A stretch of DNA of 64,000 nucleotides from Azorinus chamasolen (GCA_963576725.1 OY755242.1:10719815-10783814), one strand, 5' to 3'; shown: positions 13,257 to 24,952, numbered from the stretch's first letter. Notes: generated by a model from the letters alone, not told the origin. Numbers and translations: made by a program.

Positions 13257-13510
13257 TAAACCCATCGCTTGCTATTCACGCCAATATACCTACCTGTAAA
13301 TAGTGAAGACCCAGATGAGACAGCTCCTGCTCGAGCTGTCTCATCAGGGTCTGCACTATTTACAAGTTGATTGTGCAACCAGTGCACTCCACAGCAGTGA
13401 TTGCACAGCGAAATACTTGTACACAGTGAAGATATATATATGTAATTATACAACAGGGCATGGGTAAAGAAGGAGAAATGTATTTTGAAATTCAGCAGGA
13501 GAAGAGTTAA
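13257..13510 (+). mobile_element. Family A MITE, copy A5
   Basis: Counterpart of A2. The left TTAA is mutated (TAAA) and the right TTAA is intact. The hairpin is present with a ctcgag tip. Confidence 0.85.
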
Positions 13511-14291
13511 CACGTCTGCCGCTATTCGCGAGCTGATTCGCATTTGCAGGCATTGTGGAACCTTATGAAACGTCGAGTACACCGGCATGTCCTCAATATC
13601 CAAGGAGTTCAGTCAATAAATTTGCAAAACAACTCTGTCGAAGCAGAGGTAGTGCGATTTGCACCAGATTCAAAGTTGAGCAAACATTATTGTTTTCACT
13701 ATATTGGTTAAAGCCTCGACACTCATTGACCCCGTTATTTTGGTCCATCTCAGCTGTGTGTCAAGTGAACACCGCCCTTATGTATCCGGGTCGTGAAAGG
13801 AGCTACTTTGCATAAACTATAAATTCGTGGTCTAAGTACATCTTAGCCTTTTACTCTAACATAGTGCTAGACTAAGATTAGACCAAACATGGTCTGCTCT
13901 ATTTGCTTATAGAATCATATAGATATGATTCTACATGTTTTGATATGTCCAAATCTTGCCTTAGCTCATATACCAATTCTGTCCCCTGTCATTACTATCC
14001 ACGATGCGATAATTTCTTCAATGAATATTGATTATGTAAATCATTAAGGGAAATTTAAACACGTGGTTCAGAATCTGTGTAAAACATCTCATCAGTGTCT
14101 ACACTGTTTGTCATGTAACATATTTCTTTAAAATCCCATATTATTCACCATAAGCTTGACCCGTTTCAATTGTGGAAAATTCCACTTGAAAATTCAGCAT
14201 TGTAGGGTTAATAAGTGAGTAGTAACAGTATCATAACCCTTAATTCGCTGAACAGTTAAGAGAAACTCTTACCTTTGTTTGAATATGAATA

Positions 14292-16418
14292 AAATAAAAT
14301 ATTGTGATAAACTTTTATTTGAAAACAAAACACAACACCAGAGCACTATGAAAAAAGTGCAGACCAAGATCAAAGTATTCCCTCAGAAGCCCTTTGATCT
14401 TGAATATGATTGATTGCAAAGGTCTTATACTCTTGTCTCTTCACTTTAAGGGTTAAGAAATAAGCTGATGAACAATCTCCGTGCATCCGTGTTGGTTTAT
14501 CTTAGTCCTTCTTTCTTTAATAAGTGTCACTTCTTTGTACTAGATTGGGCGTATATTATTACATTTGTTTACATGTACACATGGCGGATATTGGATTGAA
14601 CTGGTTACCAGATATGTTACATGCTAAACCATGGGATTTAGTCATCCATCGGCCACCGGAGTAGGGACTATAGGTTTGTACTCCGTCCGTTCGTCCTTAA
14701 GCCCGTACTTCCATCCATCATTTTGTCCAGACGATATTTCCTCAATCTCTTGAGTTATTATTTCCAAATTATTTTCCAATTTGTATTGGTGCATAGTGGC
14801 AAGGTGGGGTATCGCATTTCACTTTTGTACCTCCGTAATATTGACATTTATCTTGACATTTACTTACATTTTAGTCGACATTTGTCTTGAAAAACGGATA
14901 ATAAATCCTCTTCTTCCTGGCCTATGATTGCCAAACGTAAGACAAACAAAATGTGCGAGTGAATCTTCGGAAACGAGAGTGTCGCGTACTATATTGGTAT
15001 GCCTGTGGCCTTAACGCTAACCAGACGTTTGTTTTAGTAGCAAATACATGTAGTCTGAAATTTGCCCTAATGATATATCCTTAATTCCTTTGGATATGGT
15101 TTCCAAATATATTGTATGCGTGAATCCCTGTTTAAGGCAACCACATAAAAACAAAACGTTAGATTAAAATATCAGTCGTTAAAAGTAGGTGATTCCTTTA
15201 TGCAAGGTAAAATGAATGCAAAAAGTGAATATGAGAGCTTTCTGACCTACTCTTGACCACCTGATTGGTGAGATTATGCGTTATGACCAGCCAGATACAT
15301 GAGAATGATATCACTCGGACTCAGAAGTTTTATAACACAGGACCAATGAGCCAGGTGTATGTAACTCTCACGACACATTGGATATCAACTCCGTTTGACA
15401 CTATAGAGACAAAACCATATGAACTTTACACACAGACAGAATGCATTTAACAATTTCGCTGTTAATATGGAATATTTGATCATATTTGCGAACAGTTTGG
15501 ATCCAGATAAGACACTGAAGTTAAAGTCGGGCAACGCAGATATGTCCTATATTTACGTCACATAATCGCTTTGCGAGCCGTTGCAAAACCGAGTAGAACA
15601 AGATAAAACGGCTTATCTAGGTGCAGTCCGACTGATCAGGGTCCGCTCTGTTTGCATGCGAAATAATATCGATATGATTATACAGTTTCTTCTGGGATGA
15701 TATAATATTCCTATACTATGGTACAAATTCAGCTAGTTAAAATATATACATAAAATTCTCATTAGATAAACGACATGTTGTATTTAAATATTTAACAAAC
15801 AGTCTTTCAGGATCATTTATCTTCTCTAGATGTAAGTTTAATACCCTTAGTAAGTTAAGCTTGATATTACGTAATTCAGAGCAACAGATAATGGTGCATG
15901 TTCAAATATTAAAATCGGCATGTCTCCACCAAACCCTATGGTGTCATACAACATAGGGTTTGGAGGAGAAATAAAAAAAGTTATTCTTGAACATGGTTTG
16001 ATTTACGCAACTTATCTGGACCTCTGTGATTACTTCAGAACATTTATTAAACTGGGACCAGACTCATATTCGCCAACAGTTTGAGTAAAACTTTGAGATC
16101 CCTGCAAACAATAAATATAGTTGTAATGTCATCGTTTTTTGTAAAAATACTAGTAACATATTTGCCTGATTTCCCTACACGTACAGGTGGCATAGTTTGC
16201 AATATTTAGACAAATACATGTATGTTAATGATATTGTGAACCGAACCTCTCCAATTAAAACAGAATCTGAATGAGTATGACCCTCCTCTTCCACTCTTAT
16301 ACACGTTATAGACGTGTATTGATGTTTTGTCATTCAAGGCAATTTTGAAATGGTCAAAAATGAAATGATGTATTATATATATCAGATCGTTCAATTATTG
16401 TCTAAGCTAACACTTTCA
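14292..16418. other. Non-genic stretch
   Basis: Hairpin-core relics (cagaccaagatcaaagtatt at 14360), a tccgtccgttcgtcc patch at 14665-14700, and a tight inverted repeat at 15920-15973 (gtctccaccaaaccctatgg facing catagggtttggaggag). No convincing exon. Confidence 0.4.
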
Positions 16419-16497
16419 TTATATATATATATATATGTGTGTTCGTGCGTGCGTGCGTGCGTGCGTGTGTGTGTGTATGTGTGTGTGTGTGTGTGTT
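16419..16497. repeat. TA/TG/CGTG microsatellite
   Basis: (TA)n passes into (GTGC)n and (TG)n. Confidence 0.95.
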
Positions 16498-16574
16498 TAA
16501 TATTCATGAAGTGATCAATTCATGCACAAATATTCTTCAAGGAAATTGTTTACCCATATATCTATGTTAGCCAT

Positions 16575-16797
16575 TTGCCACATATAAATGTATTTCATGC
16601 ATTTGCAAAGTGAGTAGACTGGTTAGAGTATTTTCTGTTAGTTCATGGAATTTGATATATCTGTTTTCTTAGTTTCTAAAATGGCTACAATGTTCCATCT
16701 TCCATATACATGTATCACCATAACTATTTTAACTATGAATATTCAGTATGATTGAATTTTGGAATAAACGTAGAACAGGAAAAGGATTGAAGCATAA
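16575..16797 (-). mobile_element. Family C MITE, copy C6, decayed
   Basis: gcatttgcaaagtgagtaga, taaaatggctacaatgttcc and gaatattcagtatgat, then gaacaggaaaagg. The hairpin is mostly lost. Confidence 0.6.
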
Positions 16798-16799
16798 AG

Positions 16800-17733
16800 T
16801 CTACTAAATTTCGGATATCTAGCAATGTTGCCAACTGCCGATTCGATCAAAGTTTTCAAAATTATTGTCGGAGTAACAAATAAGATGGATCCTTGTGAGA
16901 CACTGGGATGATCGGCGTCTCATCTAGACTTTCACTGTTTGCACGTGCGAGTAATGTTGCGGATAGCGGGATACGAGCAAGGACATCTGTAGATGTTGGT
17001 CACGTGTCAGACAGTTCGCATCCTGATGAGACGCGGGATATCTTGGCGTTTCAACTGTATTCAATCTGTTTGAAAATGCGAGTCAGATGTTGGATAGCAG
17101 GATAAGGGTTTTGAGAATCTATATATTTCCCAACCTTTCACCTGATAGATGCTCCCTTTACGTCATTGCAGGCAACAGTGTATATCCAGACCAGACCAGA
17201 CCACTGCGGTGGGAGAATATGCCTACAAAATAATACGAATCTGAATTTGTCGAGTATATCATGGTTAAAACTTGGTCATAATGATTTTATAAAAAAATTA
17301 ATCTATATGTTCGTACATTCATTATTTCTTGCATGAATATTCTCCGGGTACGGACACCAATAAAGACTTAGAATAAACTAAACAGGTTGAGATAAATTGA
17401 AGAGACAACGGTTTCCATTGCAATATGGAATATAGACATGATTTAAATTTCTGTCAAACTCTTTGTTTAGCTTTGACGGGTCACAATAAATAAACAACCA
17501 TTGGCATGCCAAGCATCTCCCGACTGGCACTTATAAACTGCTTGGATCAAGTTGAGACACCAAGTCACTCGTCGTCTCAACAGGGTCCATACTATTTACC
17601 ATTCGGCTAATACTTTCTCATACAAAAAAGTAAACTTTTGTAAATAATGATGTATTCAGTTGAAACCATTTTGATAGCATTAGAGGAGTTAAAACTATCA
17701 AGACTGCAAATAATCATGCAATTACGAAGTAAA
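16800..17733. other. Non-genic stretch with family B hairpin relics
   Basis: gcatcctgatgagacgcggg and cttggcgtttcaactgt at 17018-17070, a similar relic at 16887-16940, and another at 17545-17600. No gene. Confidence 0.4.
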
Positions 17734-17906
17734 TACACTAGAACCTGTCGTTAGCGACAACAAAAAGGTCTAATTATGTTTCTGTAAGACAGGTGGTGGC
17801 TTAATACATGTCCTCAATAGTTTTGGTCTGTATTAAGCCACCACCTGCTATTTAAGATTCCGGTGGCCCAATTCATATAAGGTCGCTTAAGACAGATTAT
17901 TCTGTA
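17734..17906. mobile_element. Family D MITE
   Basis: TA-CACTAGAACCTGTCG to cttaagacagattattctg-TA. The inner arms are ggtggtggcttaatac and gtattaagccaccacc. Confidence 0.78.
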
Positions 17907-18242
17907 TTTGTCCTTATTTTCAAAGATAGAGTCAATGTATCTCATAAGATGTAGAGTTACCCGGGGTGTCCCTACTGGACACACTCTACTTGTGTATATA
18001 ATTATGAGTCAATATTTCAAATTGAACAATGATGACTTCCAAAACTATATGTCACAGGGTCAGGTCAGCCGTTTAGAGCATTGATGTGCATCTTTGATGC
18101 GTATTGTCCTCCATAGTTATATACAATTATTTTGTCCATTTTTCTCATCCTTACACTAATAGCATGCCTACTAACAGGTTTTACTGTTGTTACTAATTAT
18201 AGCATTCCACGTGACCTCGTAAGTTCTCGCGGTCTCGCATGT

Positions 18243-18537
18243 GCACTTCACAAAATACATTCCGTTGTGACTGACGAACACGTTTTGTGGTTCACTGAAA
18301 CCACTCCACTAAAGTGCCGTGCCTTGCTTTTCAGGTAATTTCAGTAATACGAATATGTAGTGTAAGACATTTCCTTTATTGTTTAATTCATGTATTACAG
18401 GTTTTATTCATTTGTTTTCGTATAATTCATATTTGTTTGATGCGCACTTCACAAAATACATTCCGTTGTGACTGACGCACACGTTTTGTGGTTCACTGAA
18501 ACCCCTCAACTAAAGTGCCGTGCCTTGCTTTTCAGGC
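18243..18537. repeat. Direct repeat, 94 bases, 201 apart
   Basis: gcacttcacaaaatacattc to gtgccgtgccttgcttttca occurs at 18243-18336 and 18444-18537 with three or four differences. Confidence 0.85.
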
Positions 18538-18926
18538 AGTAAGTCCCCACAGAGTGCCCAATTGTACGAACCCTGGGCTTATTTGGCTACAATAAATAAC
18601 CCGGTGACATATACCTAAAGCTTTATTAACCTGTAGCATCACCAAGCAGCGCGGACTCTGATGAGACCCCGATAGTCTCATCTGGGTCAATGTGGTTTTC
18701 AAACGCATGTCAGGTCGAACTGATGTAACTCAACCTATTACCTGATGCAAACGGCTTTGCAAACTGAGTAGAACCAGATTATACATCTGATCGGGATCTG
18801 CTATATTCGCTTTCGGAATAATACACATCTGATTCTATGTTTCTGTTTATGTTATGAACAAAGGTCCTGTGATCATGTGGCTATTATAAAAAGTCATCTA
18901 ATTAATTTTTGTAATATCATTATTTC

Positions 18927-19165
18927 TTAACCCTTTCCCAGTGCTTTACTTATCCCAAATTCCATTACCTACAGAATATTCATGACCGAAATAGTTACAA
19001 AGAAATGTGGAAGGTGGAACAGTGTAGCGATTTTAAAAAGCAAAATACCCCATATCTATCAAATTCAATTATCAAACAGAGCAGACCCTGATCGGACAGC
19101 TGCTATAGGGACCGTCTGATCTGGGTCTACTGTTTTTGGAAAAGGTATATAAAGGAAAGGGTTAA
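18927..19165 (+). mobile_element. Family C MITE, copy C1
   Basis: TTAACCCTTTCC to GGAAAGGG-TTAA. The hairpin near the right end has gaccctgatcggacagc against accgtctgatctgggtc, with T opposite T. Confidence 0.82.
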
Positions 19166-19613
19166 ATAAATATTAATTAAGATTAAAAAAATAACATGTA
19201 GTACAAATTCCTATTCGAACGCTGCATTCAGACGGAGGGATGACTCTTCTAAGTGTACTTTTATCATAGTTTGTATAATCTGGGTAAGTACTCTAAACAG
19301 GACATAGATGACCTTTTAGATTAGCACCCGCGATTGTGTGAGATAGCAACCTTCTTGATTCGATTTAGGACGACACTAAGTTTGACACCATTGTACCACT
19401 GCTTTAACCGTTTCCGTTATACGCCCTTTCAAATAGAGTAGACCCGGATCAGGCGAATCCTATATGAGCCGTGTGATCAGGGTCTCCTATGTTTGTTTAA
19501 CCATTTTACTCCATAAATACGCCTTTCTACGCCTTTACAAACAGAGAATACCCATACCAGACGGCTCCTAAAGGAGCTGCTCTATTTGCTTGTGATATAA
19601 TAACAAATATGAC
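19166..19613. other. Clustered TTAA-MITE fragments
   Basis: Two family C hairpin remnants (19430-19500 and 19538-19595) with taaccgtttccg and tttacaaacagag words. Confidence 0.5.
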
Positions 19614-19821
19614 TACAGTAAAACCCCTCTAAACCGGAATTCTAGTAGATAATTATTTAGATACTTTCATGCAGGTGGCTGCTTAATGCAGGGTGAAAGT
19701 CATGCAGAAAGCTCCTAGAGGAGCTTTCTGCATGACTTTCAGCCTGTATTAAGCTGCCACCTGTCTCCAGGACCGATATTTATACTAGAATTAACGTCCG
19801 GTTTAGAGGGGTTTTACTGCA
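19614..19821. mobile_element. Family D MITE, intact
   Basis: TA-CAGTAAAACCCCTCTAAACC at the left and ggtttagaggggttttactg at the right. The central palindrome tip is gctcctagaggagc. Confidence 0.85.
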
Positions 19822-20079
19822 TACCGTTTCCAAAATGGTCAAAATAACTCGTGTCCATGTGCCATTTTCAAAACAAAACAATCTATTCAATATTCACGTT
19901 GTCCATGTTGTTTCTTACATGAATATTGGTGGAGTAAAATGCTAAGATTAGTTTCACAATTGGACAATTAGCCCTTTACCTGATAGAAGCGGCTTTTAGA
20001 GTGTTTGATTTATTCCTCCGCTGAAGAAAATAGTTCAAATTCATACAGTCATGAACATATTGCATAATAAATATTTTCT

Positions 20080-20185
20080 ATATCCTAGTAGGTGGTAGGT
20101 TAAAGCAGGCTGAAAGTAAAGCAGAATGAGCCTTAAGGCGCATTCTGCTTTACTTTCAACCTGCTTTAAGTGGTCATATGTCTTC
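20080..20185. mobile_element. Family D palindrome inside a TTAA-type element
   Basis: tagtaggtggtaggttaaagcagg and its inverse, with tip gagccttaaggcgc. Outer family D ends are not clear. It lies between ttagccctttacctgatag (19971) and ctattggctaaagggttaat (20220), which look like the ends of a host MITE. Confidence 0.55.
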
Positions 20186-20504
20186 AAAACTAGAAACAGG
20201 CTATTGGCTAAAGGGTTAATATGTCAGCTTCACGTTATTGTTTTCAGTTTAATTTGGACATAACATTTACACAAAACGTGCCAACGAGTGACACAATAAT
20301 ATCAGTGTGTTTTGTGATTCTTTTGTTATTAAACGTTTGCTCTAATATAGACGCCCTTTGACGTCTATTCAAATAGAGTAGACCCATGTATTGCTTATGG
20401 AAATCTATTTTATTCGTTTCCATGGCCAAAATACCGTATGTTCTTATGGCATTATACAAACGAAATTAGTACGTTCTAACATAATTCTAACATAATTATA
20501 TATG

Positions 20505-20670
20505 TACAGTAAACCTCTGTATAACGGCAACTAAATTAGTTGGTTCTAGGGCAGGTGGCTGCTTAAAATAAGGTGAAAGTAAAACAGAACGCTCCTATAG
20601 GAGCGTTCTGTTTTACTTTTACCTTGCTTTAGGCAGCCACCTGCCTTTGACACAAAATACTTGATGTACA
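20505..20670. mobile_element. Family D MITE, right end lost
   Basis: TA-CAGTAAACCTCTGTATAACGG, palindrome tip cgctcctataggagcg; stops at aaaatacttgatgta. Confidence 0.72.
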
Positions 20671-20689
20671 ACCCATTAACCATTTCCCT

Positions 20690-21800
20690 CATATAAACGC
20701 CATTTTCATGCATTTGCAAACGGAGGAGATCTGTGTCTATTTCTGCTTGCTTTTAATCTGATATAGAATTGATTCTACAGATTTTGTCAAAGCAAAGATG
20801 AGGAAAGAGCATAGTTTAAAAGTTCAGCTAATAAATATACATGATGTCGATTTTCTTACATTATTAGTGAGCAGGAAAAAGGTTAAATATGTCCTCTTTT
20901 CTGTGAACTTATATCTATATTTATCTAGATATAATAATCTTGTCACAAACCTCCACGTTATTAATGCACACATGCCTCTTTTTCGCCTTGCATTAAGCTA
21001 CTAGTAACACTGGCATCCATGACCCAAAATTAGACATCGTTTTGGTGGCTGCTTTAGAGGGGTGGGGGTATCATATGTCCAAATAAGAATCAGTTTGAGA
21101 AGAATTTATTAAAGGACCATTTGACTCGGAACCACCAATACAGACCCTGATCAATGGGCTCGATTTAGAGCCATTTGATCTAGATCTAGTGTGTTTGCAT
21201 ATGCTTTTCTTTAACCCCTTATTCATTAGATACGTCTTTACGCCTTTGACTACAAAGTAGACCCAGATCAGACTGCTCGTGTAGGAGCCACCTGATCAGT
21301 AAATGTTCTGTTTGCTTAATTTACAGTTGCTACCATGGTCAAACTGCCTTTATTTATAATGCCATTATAAAATTACAGTAATTTAATATTGATATATTAT
21401 ACGTATGAAGCACAATGTTAACGACACTATGCATACACGGGTTAAGGGCGAATAACACCTTGCTATAGTTTTGCGTAATAATCCATATCTTATTACATTG
21501 TTTATGTCTAATTGATCTCATTTCCCGACAGCTAACCAATGAGACTTCTCACTCAACTTCCGCGTGTCCTAAAATTAGTCACGTGGTTCTTTTGTTAGCG
21601 GCGACAATGTTGATACTATAGATTTACTAGGCTCATCTTAATAGACCAGACTGCCGGTTGTCAAGTGCCACTTGTACGTGTGAGGCCCTTCTTGGGTGTG
21701 CTGCATTTGACACCATGTTTGTATGTTGCTACTTATGTTGTACATATTCCTGTTGACGTGTCAACGAGATCTACAGGACATTTAATCTAGATCAAGACAT
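20690..21800. other. Non-genic stretch with family C remnants
   Basis: accatttccctcatataaac (20690), agaccctgatcaatgggctc (21143), agcctaatt-free AT-rich tracts, and cagatcagactgctcgtgta (21265). Short frames only. Confidence 0.4.
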
Positions 21801-21801
21801 C

Positions 21802-21969
21802 CTAACTTATAGCTAAGTTTACTGTTGTCGTGTTGTTAACAGTTTGATCAATAAATAAAGTTTCACCGCCGACATTGCCACAAAGCGGCACACAGGGCTT
21901 GTAACTCTGCGCCCCGACTGTCTGACAAACCACTTTCATTTTAGAAAATACATTCAAGGAAAGTTCGCT
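21802..21969 (-). CDS. Possible terminal exon of an unrecognised minus-strand gene
   Basis: A minus-strand acceptor-like ctttacacttcag opens a frame SELSLNVFSKMKVVCQTV, then CVPLCGNVGGETLFIDQTVN and a stop. The codon choice and Cys/Gly/Thr content look coding, and the stretch is not part of any repeat I can see. No partner exon could be tied to it with confidence, so this is weak. Confidence 0.25.
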   Translation of the reverse strand, partial: SELSLNVFSKMKVVCQTVGAQSYKPCVPLCGNVGGETLFIDQTVNNTTTVNLAIS

Positions 21970-22222
21970 CTGAAGTGTAAAGGAGACGGCATTTGTTGAA
22001 GGTGACAACTACTTGGTGGCAGTATATTTTACACGTATTTTTTAACAAATTGTCTCATGATGCCCTTCTTTACGTCAATTCGCTCTTAGACAATGATCTC
22101 CACACGATATGTTATGTTTGGAAACGTATGTCACATATGCAGCGAAGCCAGATGATAACAGAGAACAAAGTTCTAGTATAACTGTATTGGAATAAATATA
22201 TTAATGCATAGAATAACTTGTC

Positions 22223-22473
22223 TTATCCCTTTCCTTCATATAAACGTGTTTTCACGCATTTACAAACAGAGTAGACTCAGATCAGACGGATCCTACAGGA
22301 GCCGTCTGATCAGGGTCTGCTCTGTTTGCTAGTGGACTTTGAAAGATGTTTTTTTTACGTTCTAAAATGGCTGTATTATGCTCCACATTCCATATTTCAT
22401 TATAATTTCTTTTCCATGAATATTCAGTAGGTATTGAAATTTGGACTAAATATATAAAAGGGAAAAAGGTTCA
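22223..22473 (-). mobile_element. Family C MITE, copy C2
   Basis: Inverted relative to C1, with the hairpin near the left end (gcatttacaaacagag, gatcagacggatcct, aggagccgtctgatc, tgctctgtttgc). The TTAA ends have decayed. Confidence 0.75.
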
Positions 22474-22820
22474 GCGATCATCTAATTCATTTGGTACTAT
22501 GCGTTTGACTTGCATCAATCTCTAGCTTGCTGTCGGCCGATCCATACTTACACATGCAACCAGTTTGGATCCAGAATAGACACCGTACGCCTCGGTCTCT
22601 CACGAGGACCCAAACTTGTTAACACACTCATTGTTTTTGACAGACAAACTGGTTATAGTTTGAATTTAGAAAATAGTAAAAGAACAAATGCTCAGTAGGC
22701 TAAATGTTCATCTGTCACTTGTCGGAAAGACGCTGAGTTAGATGTCCTATTAATGGCTTATATAGACATGCTTATTGTTCTACTAAATATACGAATGGAC
22801 CGCCGCATCATAGCAATATT

Positions 22821-23211
22821 CAGGTGAACTTTCACATCTCGAACTTCAGTATCCATGCATAAAAACATTTTAGTTGAGTCTGAGTTCGTTCTCAAGGTTT
22901 TGATTTGGCTCAAATCTGACCAATCAAAAGCTTGAGAACCTCAGAGGACCATGCACATTACTTCCAGATAGCATACGTTCGAGCCATCCGACACTCGTTT
23001 CCTAATCAGAACACTTTTTAAATTCCACACTTTAATGTAGACCTAAATTACTTACTTTCGACGTGCATTAAACTACTGCGTGTTTTTCTATATATTCGTA
23101 ATGATACGTTTTACAATAATGTTGTATTGTAAACCTTAAAAGTACCGAACGTTTACTTCGAGTTAACACGAAGTTTGAGTTAACTGAGTTCGAGATATCG
23201 AAGTTCCGCTG
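22821..23211. mobile_element. Pogo-like MITE with CTCGAACT ends
   Basis: Left end caggtgaactttcacatctc, then gaacttcag. Right end ctgagttcgagatatcg, then aagttccgctg. The ends are inverted repeats of about 27 bases with several mismatches. The inside carries a ctcaaggttttgatttggct-type inverted repeat related to the element at 33.0 kb. Confidence 0.55.
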
Positions 23212-23339
23212 TACATGTACAAAAATGATAGTTTTACGCTGTTAGTTTATTTTAATATTAATCATGTTGATCAAAATTCCAATTAAAGCAAATTCTGGAT
23301 TATTCGAACACTAAAATACGTATTAGTATCGATCTTTAA

Positions 23340-23400
23340 GGCAGGTGGCAGCTTAATACACGGTGAAAGTCATGGAGAAAACTCCTCTACAAGGACTAAA
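23340..23400. mobile_element. Family D fragment
   Basis: ggcaggtggcagcttaatac, ggtgaaagtcatggagaaaa, ctcctct. Left half of a palindrome only. Confidence 0.6.
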
Positions 23401-23665
23401 TTCTTCTCAACAGAAAATCAAATTCGAATAATCGGGATTTAACTTTATCTCTAATAAACGTTTTCGAGGGTGTTACATTAATTAAAGGGGGCTTCTTGCT
23501 TGTTGTTCACATGTGGTTGCTTAATACAGAATCAAATCAATGCAGAAAGTACCCAGTGCAGCTTTTTACATTGCGTCAGTCAGCATTAAACTACTATACA
23601 TAATTTAAAATAATAAGTTTCTTTAATGGTTATTATATACACGTTTAGTAGTCTGTTTATCTTTA

Positions 23666-23680
23666 CCCCCCCCCCCCCCC
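23666..23680. repeat. Poly-C run of 15
   Basis: Uninterrupted C run in an AT-rich setting. Confidence 0.95.
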
Positions 23681-23935
23681 GGCATCCCCCCTTAGCAGAA
23701 GTAAGTGGTGTTTATTACAGTGGCAGCATTTATCAGGAAATATATTTGGTACTTCGAAGCAGTCATGAGCTAAATATACCATATGACAGACTAGGCCTAG
23801 ATTCAGCCTGGTTTTCATAAAATCTAAGTATATAACAGGACGAAAATCACAATACTTTAGTATCATAACATCGTCATTGCTTGATTGATTACTCTTACGT
23901 GCTCGTGTTTAACGTTCGTAGTTTGTCACCTATTG

Positions 23936-24205
23936 CTAGTGCACTCGTCGGAATTGAGATTCAGATACGCGGGGATCCGTGTTGGTTTTCTGGTACCTTA
24001 GGGTATGTTTTAGCCAGTGATCGAATCTGCCACATGTCTCTTTGAAAGTAAATGCTTCCTGATCGTGATCTTGGATAGCATGCATAAGTTTGAAGTTGCT
24101 TACAAATCCACAGCGGGGACATTTTTTCTCTATGGAAGCATGCACATTATTCGAAATATTGAACAATGTAATTCTGAGTTTACAGCTTAGATTTCCTGTT
24201 TTCAT
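23936..24205 (-). CDS. Coding-like minus-strand frame with CPRCGF motif
   Basis: 89 codons including EKKCPRCGFVSNF and KLMHAIQDHDQEAF, ending in TAG. A CxxC pair with later His could be half a zinc finger. It lies just downstream (minus sense) of the 24.5-24.95 kb stretch, beyond the A6 MITE. It could belong to the same gene or a decayed transposon. Unrecognised. Confidence 0.25.
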   Translation of the reverse strand: MKTGNLSCKLRITLFNISNNVHASIEKKCPRCGFVSNFKLMHAIQDHDQEAFTFKETCGRFDHWLKHTLRYQKTNTDPRVSESQFRRVH

Positions 24206-24229
24206 ATGTCATTATAAAATACATTTAAT

Positions 24230-24445
24230 TTAACCATTCGCTTGCTATTCACGTCAATATACCTACTGCAGGAGCTGTCTCATCAGGGTCTGCACTATTT
24301 ACAAGCTGATTGTGCAACCAGTGCACTCCACAGCAGTGATTGCACAGAGAAACACTTGTACACAATGAAGATATATGTAATTATACAATAGGGCATGGGT
24401 GAAGAAGGAGAAATGTATTTTAAAATTCAGCAAGAGAAGGGTTAA
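24230..24445 (+). mobile_element. Family A MITE, copy A6 with left hairpin arm deleted
   Basis: TTAA at both ends. The left part jumps from tatacctac directly to tgcaggagctgtctcatc, so one hairpin arm is gone. Confidence 0.82.
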
Positions 24446-24499
24446 ATGTTTAATGCCATTATTTCGTATATGAATATCCATCAGTGAAATGGTTAAACT

Positions 24500-24952
24500 C
24501 ACTGATTTAAACTCTCCGTGATATGACTCGCGAGGACTTGCGTCGTACCAAGTAAACCAACTCGTATAATGATGTTCACATCCTCCCTGTAGAGAACTGA
24601 AATGGCCGGGCCTGCTCATCGGCATATTTGACCTATGGTATCCCTCTTGACTTGATTTGACAGTGTACAAGTACTCGGCGTATGGTTTTTACACGTTTAA
24701 TTGTGAAGGAATTCGAACGAAATTGACACTTGTCTGCATATGTGCATCCATAAGAGCTGTTGATTGTTGTTTACCGTCACGTTTACAAATAAGTGAAGAG
24801 TTGACATACAAGGGATAGAAAATGACAGCGCAGATACAGTTGGAACTTCCGGTTTCGGCCCGGCATTTCGTCAGTTTATGTAAGTTATGAAGTACTGTCA
24901 TACTATCTATTAATTGCTGTATACTTTCAAACAAAATTAATGATGACTTCAA
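24500..24952 (-). pseudogene. Coding-like minus-strand stretch with one in-frame stop
   Basis: Two frames follow each other in register. 24952-24689 (LTKCRAETGSSNCICAVIFY) ends in TAA. The same frame then runs on as KPYAEYLYTVKSSQEGYHRS and GGCEHHYTSWFTWYDASPRE to a donor-like gtgagt near 24510. Protein character is better than background. It may be an old exon, a pseudogene, or chance. I do not recognise it. Confidence 0.25.

Larger units (their letters stand above)
7489..14291. repeat. Segmental tandem duplication, copy 2
   Basis: This is the partner of 1-4885. Bases 10726-13238 have no counterpart in copy 1. They hold two pogo-like MITEs and otherwise unannotated sequence. Homology ends at about 14291, where copy 1 continues into an older diverged repeat. 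Confidence 0.92.

Noticed and set aside
13199..13603. 134-codon minus-strand frame
   Set aside because: Most of it is the antisense of family A MITE A5 (the LTLLLLNFKIHFSFF phrase recurs in every copy).
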